This document shows positions 57,562 through 64,000 of a stretch of DNA of 64,000 nt, piece after piece. The stretch spans positions 1,116,001 to 1,180,000 of the forward strand of contig CAVVYA010000002.1 of the NCBI GenBank assembly GCA_963752345.1, read 5' to 3'. How positions within the stretch are numbered: the stretch's first letter is position 1; every line of letters starts with the position of its first letter. This DNA is from CAVVYA01 sp963752345 (GTDB lineage: Bacteria; Pseudomonadota; Alphaproteobacteria; SMXQ01). Below the pieces are notes generated by a model that was not told the DNA's origin, did no database searches, and saw only the letters and a program-made list of their open reading frames with translations. A program made the position numbers and the translations under genes.

Positions 57562-59400
57562 ATGAACATTCAACCGGTCACCTCGAAATCCGTACTGCTT
57601 TCCAGCGCCGCCCTCGGCGCCCTCCTCGGCATCGCCGGTGCTGGCATTTTCTTTGCCGCGCCGGCGCTTGCGCAGCAATTGGAGATTCCAAAGGCCGCGC
57701 CCGGCGGGGACCGTGCCCATGTCTTCGCGCCGTGGGACCCCTCCAAGATCGGCGAATTGCGCAAGAAATTCGGGCTGCTCAGCCCAGGCGCGGGCAAGCC
57801 CTATCCGGAACCACGCTTCCCCAGGTCGCTGCGCGCACCCAACTCCGTCGACGACATGATGCCGGGCGCGCGGGCCGCCGTGGCGCAGACCAGCGGCCGC
57901 TCACCCATCGGCCTGGTCAAGCGCGGCGAGCATGTGCTGATCGTGGTGCCGTACGATGCCAACACCTTCGTCCAGGAGGCGATGCAGCGCGCCTTCAAGG
58001 AGCGCGGCGTCACGGTCACGATCCTCTATGAGAACGACGCGGCCGGCGTCAGCAAGGATGCGGTCGAGGCCTTCAACAAGGCGCAGCGAGTGTTCACCGC
58101 CAGCGACGGCCAGCAGGAGCCGGCGGAATGGTTCTTCCGCTCTATCCCGGAGCCCGACAAGACCAAGGAGTGGCTCAAGGAAAAGGACGCCGACGTCTAC
58201 ACCAAGATGTTCCCGGAGATCAAATACGCCGGCGAAGCGGACGCCCGCCTTTCCCGCACGTATGAGCGCATGGTGCGCGACGGGCTCGTGAAATACCTCG
58301 ACGGTCATAAGGACATCGACAAGGTGTTCTGGCGCACGGGCGGGCGCACCCGCACCGCGACGATGCTGCAGCATCACAGCAAGAAGTTCGTCGGCAATTA
58401 CACCTACAACACCCACTTCGACCTGATGAGCCGGGTGCCCGACTTCCCGTCCGACGTGTGGCGCCTGATCGAGACCAAGACAATCGAATCGCTGGCTTAT
58501 GTCGACCGCATCGAGGCGAGCGACCCGGAAGGTTTGGTGCTCGCCGCCAATGTGGAGCAGCCGGTCGCCGAGCAATGGGCCAAGGGCGTTTACCAGCAGG
58601 GCCACCTCTACATGTACCCGAACCAGTCGTCGGGCCGCTGGCCCTACTCGCTGGTCGATTACCCGGGGCTCAGCACCCAGTACCTGCCGCCCGTGCAGGT
58701 CGAGGCCCGCGGCATCATCGCCAGCACCAACAACCATATCGCCACCCACCCGCGCATGGAGACCGAGCTCGACGGCGGCAAGATCAAAGAAGTGCGCGGC
58801 GGCGGCTACTACGGCGAGTTCATGCGCCTGGCGCTCAACTATCCCGGGATGCAGACCGCGACCTGGCCGCTCTATCAGAAGCCGGGCTACTGGTGGCTCT
58901 ACGAGGCCGGCACCGCGACCAATCCGAAATACTTCAAGCACCCCGACGAGCTGCTCAACGGCCGCAATACGTCCGAGCGCAATGTCGGCGGCGTCATCCA
59001 CTGGTCGTTCGGCGTCGAGGCGCAGCACGGACCCGAGGAAGTCGGCAAAGTCACGCCCCTGCGCCAGGAGTTCGGCAAGCAACACAACGTGCCGCTCGAG
59101 CATTGCTGCCACAACCACACGCTCATGGTGACCTACCAGGTGCGCGTGCGCGATCTCGACCAATGGGTCACGCTGATCGAGAACGGCAAACTGGCGGCGC
59201 TCGACGACCTCTATGTCCGCGCGCTCGCCAGCCGCTACGGCAACCCGGATGACATCCTGAAGCAGGATTACGTGCCGCCGCTGCCCGGCATCAACGCCCC
59301 GGGCGACTACAACAAGGACTACGCCCGCGACCCCGGCGCCTACTGGGTCAAATGGGCGCACAGCATCAAGGACGGCACCAACCCATACTTCAAGGATTGA
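57562..59400 (+). CDS. Secreted M29-like (aminopeptidase T/NicX-type) putative metalloenzyme, paralogue A
   Basis: A protein of 612 residues with a Sec signal peptide (residues 1-38, APALAQ). No characterised family was recognised directly. GEHVLIVVPYDANTFVQEAM at 122-141 resembles the N-terminal nucleotide-like strand of M29 enzymes. The C-terminal half has the M29 motif order: TELDGGKIKEVRGGG (401-415), LYEAGTATNP with Glu448, SERNVGGVIHWSFG with Glu472 and His480, and HCCHNHT with His517 and His519. In aminopeptidase T and dihydroxypyridine dioxygenase these positions bind metal. The reading HNH instead of the usual HxD is odd. ATG 57562 has AAGGGAG. It follows the ABC ATPase gene by 29 bases. 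Confidence 0.7.
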   Translation: MNIQPVTSKSVLLSSAALGALLGIAGAGIFFAAPALAQQLEIPKAAPGGDRAHVFAPWDPSKIGELRKKFGLLSPGAGKPYPEPRFPRSLRAPNSVDDMMPGARAAVAQTSGRSPIGLVKRGEHVLIVVPYDANTFVQEAMQRAFKERGVTVTILYENDAAGVSKDAVEAFNKAQRVFTASDGQQEPAEWFFRSIPEPDKTKEWLKEKDADVYTKMFPEIKYAGEADARLSRTYERMVRDGLVKYLDGHKDIDKVFWRTGGRTRTATMLQHHSKKFVGNYTYNTHFDLMSRVPDFPSDVWRLIETKTIESLAYVDRIEASDPEGLVLAANVEQPVAEQWAKGVYQQGHLYMYPNQSSGRWPYSLVDYPGLSTQYLPPVQVEARGIIASTNNHIATHPRMETELDGGKIKEVRGGGYYGEFMRLALNYPGMQTATWPLYQKPGYWWLYEAGTATNPKYFKHPDELLNGRNTSERNVGGVIHWSFGVEAQHGPEEVGKVTPLRQEFGKQHNVPLEHCCHNHTLMVTYQVRVRDLDQWVTLIENGKLAALDDLYVRALASRYGNPDDILKQDYVPPLPGINAPGDYNKDYARDPGAYWVKWAHSIKDGTNPYFKD

Positions 59401-59435
59401 CGGTCGCCGGGCGCCGGCACACGCCTTGCTCCGCC

Positions 59436-59519
59436 CCCTCAATGGGAAGGACGGGTAAGGGTGCGGCAACCCCGGACAGCGTGAGGCCCCCTGCCCCTCC
59501 CCCCGCAAGGGGGAGGGAA
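59436..59519. repeat. G-run dispersed repeats between the two paralogues
   Basis: Two C/G-run copies (CCCTCAATGGGAAGGA and CCCCTCCCCCCGCAAGGGGG) lie in the 145-base gap between paralogues A and B. Confidence 0.6.
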
Positions 59520-59545
59520 AGCAGCTATGACAACGGAGGACGTCC

Positions 59546-61361
59546 ATGGTCACGTCTCGCGAGTCTAGCTATGATCCGGCCCTGCTCCCCCTTCGCCCTC
59601 GGCGCTCTCGCGATCGCATACCTGACCGCGCCGGCGCCCACGCTGGCCCAGACCGCCGCACCGGAAAGCGATCGCGGCCGCATTTTCGCGCCGTGGGATC
59701 CCGCACGCATCGGCGCGCGACGGCAGCAATACGGCTTGATCGGCCCGGCGTCGACCAAGCCTTACCCCGAGCCGCGCTTCCCGAGGTCGCTGCGCGCCCC
59801 CGGTTCGGTCGACGACATGATGCCGGGCGCGCGCGCCGCCGTCGCGCAGACCGGCGGCCGTTCGCCGATCGGGTTGGTCAAGCGCGGCGAGCATGTGTTG
59901 ATCGTGGTGCCTTACAATGCCGACCGCTTCGTGCAGGAAGCCATGGCCCGAGCGCTCAAGGAGCGCGGCATCAACGGCACGATCCTCTACGAACACGAGG
60001 CTGCAGGCGTCGCGCATGAGGACGTGGTCGCATTCCACAAGGCGCAGCAGGTGTTCACCGCGAGCGACGGCCAGCAGGAACCCGCCGACTGGTACTTCCG
60101 TTCGATTCCGGAGCCCGACAAGACCAAGGAATGGCTCAAGGACAAGGATGCGGAACTCTACAACGTTACCTTCCCCGAGTTCAAATACGGCAATGAGGCG
60201 CAGGCCCGGCTGGCGCGCTCCTACACGCGCATGGTGCGCGACGGGCTGGTGAAATGGCTCGATGGCCATTCTGAGATCGACAAGATCCTATGGCGCACCG
60301 GGGGACGGCCGCGCACCCGGGTGATGCTGGCCCAGCACGGCGACAAGTTCATCGGCAACTATACCTACAACACCCACTTCGACCTGATGAGCCGGGTGCC
60401 CGACTTCCCGGCCGACGTGTGGAAGCTGATCGAGACCAAGACCATCGAGCCGATCGCCTACGTAGACCGGCTCGAGGCGAGCGATCCCGAGGGCATGGTG
60501 CTCGCGGCGGACGTGGAGCAGCCGGTCGCCGAACTGTGGTCGAAAGGCGTCTACCTGCCCGGCCATCTCTTCATGTATCCGAACCAGTCGTCGGGCCGCT
60601 GGCCACAATCGATGCTGAGCTATCCCGACTTCGAGACCGAATATCTGGCGCCGGTGCAGGTCGAATCGCGCGGTGTGATCGCCAGCACCAACAATCACAT
60701 CGCGACCCATTCGCGCATGGAGATCGAGCTTGCCGGCGGCAAGATCAAAGAAGTGCGCGGCGGCGGCTACTACGGCGAGATCATGCGCATCATGCTCGAC
60801 TATCCCGGCATGCAGACCCTGACCTGGCCGCTGTGGCAGAAGCCGGGCTACTGGTGGCTCTACGAGGCCGGCACGGCGACCAATCCGAAATACTTCAAGC
60901 ATCCGGACGAACTGCTGGAAGGCCGCAACACCTCGGAGCGCAACGTCGGCGGCGTCATCCATTGGTCGTTCGGCACCGAATCGGCCCATGGCCCGGAGAA
61001 GGTCGGCGAGCTCACGCCGCTGCGCGAGCCCTTCATCAAGGCCAACAGCACCGTGCCCTTCGAGCACTGCTGCCACAACCACACCTTGATGCCGACCTAC
61101 CAGGTGCGGGTGCGCGATCTCGCCCAGTGGGTGACGCTGGTCGAGCACGGCCGGCTCCAGGCGCTCGACGACCTCTATGTCCGCGCGCTCGCCAGCCGCT
61201 ACGGCAATCCGGACGACGTGCTGCAGCAGGACTACGTGCCGCCGCTGCCCGGCATCAACGCCCCGGGCTCCTACAACGACTACGCCCGCGATCCCGGCGC
61301 CTATTGGGTCAAATGGGCCCACAGCGTCAAGGATGGGACCTACAAATATTTCAAGGATTGA
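59546..61361 (+). CDS. Secreted M29-like putative metalloenzyme, paralogue B
   Basis: A protein of about 604 residues, a close paralogue of the preceding product along its whole length. The same motifs are kept: YNTHFDLMSRVPDFPADVW, IASTNNHIATHSRMEIEL, KIKEVRGGGYYGEIMR, LYEAGTATNPKYFKHPDELL, ERNVGGVIHWSFGTE and FEHCCHNHTLMPTYQVR. The ATG at 59546 has ACGGAGGA six bases upstream and gives MVTSRESSYDPALLP, which continues after one extra C near 59590 in the signal segment FALGALAIAYLTAPAPTLAQ. The uncorrected frame offers only ATG 59571, without a ribosome site. Duplicated secreted enzymes beside an extracting ABC transporter suggest a common process. Confidence 0.7.
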
Positions 61362-61444
61362 GCCCCGACACGACTCTAATCGAGCAAATTGCTTAAGCTG
61401 CTCCTCCTACCCCAATCGTCATGGCGTAAGGAAAACGACCGGGA

Positions 61445-62420
61445 CTACTTCATCGCCTTTCTCACCGCCACCGCGACTTTCTCCGGCGTCGGCGTGACAT
61501 AGTCCTCGAGCGGCGGCGCGTAGGAGACCGGCACGTCGGGCCGGGTGACGCGCAGGATCGGCGCCTTGAGGGCATCGAACGCCTGCTCGGCGACGCAGGC
61601 GGCGATTTCCGAGGCGACGCTGCAGGTCTGCGCCGACTCGTCCACCACCACCAGCCGGCCGGTCTTGCGCACGGATTTGACGATCGTCTCGACATCGAGC
61701 GGCACGACGGTGCGCGGATCGACCACTTCGGCATCGATGCCGTCCTTGGCCAGCAGCTCGGCGGCCTTGAGCGCCACCTGCACGGTCAGCGAGGTGGCGA
61801 CGATGGTCGACATCCTTGCCCGCGCGCTTGACATCGGCCTTGCCGAAGGGAATGGCGAAGTCGCCGTCCGGCACCTCGCCTTTGACGCCGAGCAGCTTGG
61901 TGTGGTTGAGCATCACGGTCGGATGATCGCTCTTGAAGCGCGGTGCGCAGCAGCCCCTGCACGTCGGCCGGCGAGGACGGCAGCACCACCTGAAGGCCCG
62001 GGCAGTTGGCGTACATGCTGATAGGGCTCTGGCTGTGCTGGGCGCCGCCGCCGCCGCGGATGCCGTGGAACATGTGGAACACCGCCGGCACCTTGAGCTG
62101 GCCGTTCGACATGAAGCGGACGTTGCCCGCCTCGTTGACGATCTGGTTGCACGCCTCGAAGGCGAAGACCGCCGTGCCGAAGTGGACGAAGGGCCGCGAG
62201 CCCGCCATGGCCGCGCCGATGCCGACCGAGGCGACGACGCCCTCCGAAGTCGGCGGATCGCTCGATGCGGTCGGCGTGGCGCTTGTGCAGCGCCTTCTCC
62301 GCGTCCGTTTCCGGGCCGTGGCCGGTCATGCCGCGGCCGATCACCAGGATGCGCGGGTCGCTCGCCATGCTGAGCGACAGGCCGTCGACCATCGCCTGGG
62401 CGAAACTCTTGATTGGCCAT
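61445..62420 (-). CDS. 2-oxoacid/acetoin dehydrogenase E1 beta subunit, about four frameshifts
   Basis: Transketolase-like beta subunit of about 323 residues. MAIKSFAQAMVDGLSLSMASDP at the start requires removing one A near 62409. FVHFGTAVFAFEACNQIVNEAGNVRFMSNGQ, GGGGAQHSQSPISMYANCPGLQVVLPSSPADVQGL and TSLTVQVALKAAELLAKDGIDAEVVDPRTVVPLDVETI are the family blocks, in three frames. Further single-base shifts occur near 62255, 61945 and 61815. It ends VAVAVRKAMK at 61445. With E1 alpha upstream it forms the alpha2-beta2 E1. No E2 or E3 gene is in the window. Confidence 0.82.
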
Positions 62421-62437
62421 CGTTGCTGGAATCCTTA

Positions 62438-63457
62438 TTACGCGAACGCGCCGGTGACGGCGCTTTCCGGCTTGGGGAACGGGCTGGCTTCGGCGATAAT
62501 CGCGCGCCGCCTGCATCTGCTGCGTCGACGCGACTTGTCGATCGCGACCAGATCATCCCTGCGTCGCGACGCTCTGCGTCGAGCAATGTGCTGGCCGTAG
62601 CGCCGGATCGGATCGAAGTTGCGGATCCATTCGGCATATTGGCCGGCGATCTTGCCCTCGTCCCACGCCTGAGCGACATCGGTGATGCCGGTGGTGAATT
62701 CGGGTTTGAGCTGGTGCGAGCCGGGCCAGCGCTCCAGGGTCGCCTCGACGAACACCGGCTTGCCGTCCTTGCGGATGCGCGCCAGCGCGTCGCGAACGCA
62801 TGGCCATGCACCGCCTCGGCATCGGCGCCGTCGACCATTTCACGGCGCATGCTGAGCGCGCTTGCGGCACGTCGGCCGAGCGCCTTGGCCGCCAGCATGG
62901 AGGACGGCCGCTGGCCGGCCTTGCTGTTGTTCTCGCACAGGAACAGAACCGGCAGCTCGAACACCGAGGCGAAGTTGAGCGCCTCGTAGCCGATGCCCTC
63001 GTCGAGCGTGCCGTCGCCGAACAGCGCGACCGCTGACCCGGCCCTTGCCCTGGTGCTTGAGCGCGATAGCCGCCGCCGATCGCAGAGGCCGATGCTGCCG
63101 CCGACCATGGCCGAGGTCGAATGGAAGCCGATCGAGGTGTCGCACAGATGCCAGGTGCCGCCGCGCCCGCCGTTCAGGCCGCCCTCGCGGCCCATGATCT
63201 CGGCCAGCGCCTTGCCCGGATCGGCGCCGCGCGCGATGAGATGGCCATGGTTGCGGTGGGTGGTATAGGTCAGGTCGCCCGGCTGCGAGCAGACCGAGCG
63301 CCGCCGCCCCCGTCGCCTCATGGCCGATATAGAGGTGGTTACGGCCGATGTATTTGTGCGCCGCCGCCATATGGATGACCATTTCCTCGAACCGGCGCAT
63401 CAGCAGCATGCGCTCGAACAACGCAAGTTTCTTGTCCTTGCTCAAACTCTCAGCCAT
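62438..63457 (-). CDS. 2-oxoacid/acetoin dehydrogenase E1 alpha subunit, several frameshifts
   Basis: ThDP-binding subunit of about 335 residues. LALFERMLLMRRFEEMVIHMA at the start, THRNHGHLIARG with the active-site histidines, GGKGG-like GREGGLNGGRGGTWH and VALFGDGTLDEGIGYEALNFASVFELPVLFLCENN (ThDP motif GDG to NN) are in order. At least five single extra bases are needed (about 63300, 63080, 63060, 63035, 62850 and 62790). It ends SPFPKPESAVTGAFA at 62438, 18 bases before the beta gene. ATG 63457 is clear. AcoA-like or pyruvate E1 are both possible. Confidence 0.82.
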
Positions 63458-63484
63458 GTCGACCTCTTGCTCTCTTCTTGTCTG

Positions 63485-64000
63485 TCAATCCTCGCGTCCG
63501 CGCACCAGCCGCTCGATGCAGAGCAGCACGATCACCATGCCGAGTTGGATGACGGCGACCGCCGACAGCACGCCCATGGCGCCTTCCTCGTAGAACTTGA
63601 GCAATGCGACCGTCAGCGTCTCGGTGCCGCCGGTATAGAGGAACAGCGGAATGGTCAGGTCGCGCGACGCCATGGCGAAGACGATGACGAAGGTGGCCAT
63701 GGCGCCGCGGCTGAGCAGCGGGCCCAGGATGTGGCGCACGGTCTTGAGCCAGGAGCCGCCGTGGACGCGCGAGGATTCCTCGAGTTCGGCGCTGACCTGG
63801 CGGATCGCCGACTGCATGGTCGCGGTGCCGAGCGGCAGGCCCTTGATGATGAAGCCCATGATGATGACCAGCGCGGTGCCGTAGAGATTGAACGGATAGG
63901 GCGGCAGCGCCCAGGCCCACAGCAGCGCGAGGCCCATGACGACACCGGGCAATGTCCATGGCGCCCAGGCGAGCGCCTCGAGATAGCGGCCGAGCCAGTG
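63485..64000 (-). CDS. ABC transporter permease (spermidine/iron type), N-terminus beyond window
   Basis: The frame is open from the right edge (172 codons including the stop) and ends ERLVRGRED at 63485. Four hydrophobic segments are seen: LPGVVMGLALLWAWALPPYP, YGTALVIIMGFIIKGLPLG, LSRGAMATFVIVFAMASRDL and AMGVLSAVAVIQLGMVIVLLC. EESSRVHGGSWLKTVRHILGPLL is the EAA loop that contacts the ATPase. The pattern is that of the second half of PotB/PotC- or FbpB-like permeases. It lies 27 bases upstream of the E1 alpha gene in the same direction and may share its transcript. Confidence 0.88.
   Translation of the reverse strand, partial: HWLGRYLEALAWAPWTLPGVVMGLALLWAWALPPYPFNLYGTALVIIMGFIIKGLPLGTATMQSAIRQVSAELEESSRVHGGSWLKTVRHILGPLLSRGAMATFVIVFAMASRDLTIPLFLYTGGTETLTVALLKFYEEGAMGVLSAVAVIQLGMVIVLLCIERLVRGRED

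Overview
The window is GC-rich, densely coded DNA of an alphaproteobacterium, most likely of the Hyphomicrobiales (Rhizobiales). Reasons: rhizobial-type intergenic palindromes, an Irr/ICE-like iron motif beside a bacterioferritin locus, an alphaproteobacterial-style leucine leader in front of leuA, and many TctC/Bug-type solute receptors. This is inferred from content; no rRNA, tRNA, CRISPR array, phage or insertion sequence was seen.

Layout. 1-9 kb: an NrtA-like receptor (cut by the left edge), nadB, a sugar-nucleotide-type epimerase, a PrsW-like membrane protease, an RlmM-like methyltransferase, mscL, an AsmA-like protein and a first TctC receptor. 9-16 kb: a RelE/Gp49-type toxin-antitoxin pair, leuA with a short Leu-rich leader ORF, a GNAT, a dual-specificity phosphatase, an MsbA-like exporter and an AbrB-Doc toxin-antitoxin pair. 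16-23 kb: ahpC-ahpD facing bfd-bfr across a shared iron/peroxide control region, an RluA-type pseudouridine synthase, hrpB and a MORN protein. 23-27 kb: an mlaE-mlaF-mlaD-pqiC lipid-transport operon whose mlaF has an in-frame stop. 27-53 kb: an accessory catabolic island with five more TctC receptors, another periplasmic receptor, a TcuA-like flavoprotein, two Asp/Glu-racemase-like proteins without the usual cysteines, an enolase-superfamily enzyme, CapA, cupins, VOC, dienelactone hydrolase, a secreted methyltransferase, Gfo/Idh/MocA, a CoxL-type molybdoenzyme, a ThDP decarboxylase, a gentisate-dioxygenase-like cupin and a YqjM-like flavin reductase. 53.7-61.4 kb: a MacB/LolCDE-type ABC transporter (permease and ATPase) followed by two paralogous secreted proteins of about 600 residues that look like very divergent M29-type metalloenzymes. 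This is the best candidate for an undescribed system. 61.4-64 kb: E1 beta and E1 alpha of a 2-oxoacid or acetoin-type dehydrogenase and an ABC permease cut by the right edge.

Many genes, including housekeeping leuA and nadB, are broken by single-base frameshifts. Nearly all that can be resolved are one extra base. An insertion-type sequencing error explains this better than gene decay, so such genes are reported as one reconstructed CDS with the frameshift stated. The ThDP decarboxylase, with well over ten shifts, is marked as a pseudogene.

How the genes work together: the catabolic island looks like uptake of organic acids by periplasmic receptors coupled to oxidation and ring- or lactone-opening enzymes. 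No TctA/TctB membrane partner is present, so the receptors must use membrane components encoded elsewhere.
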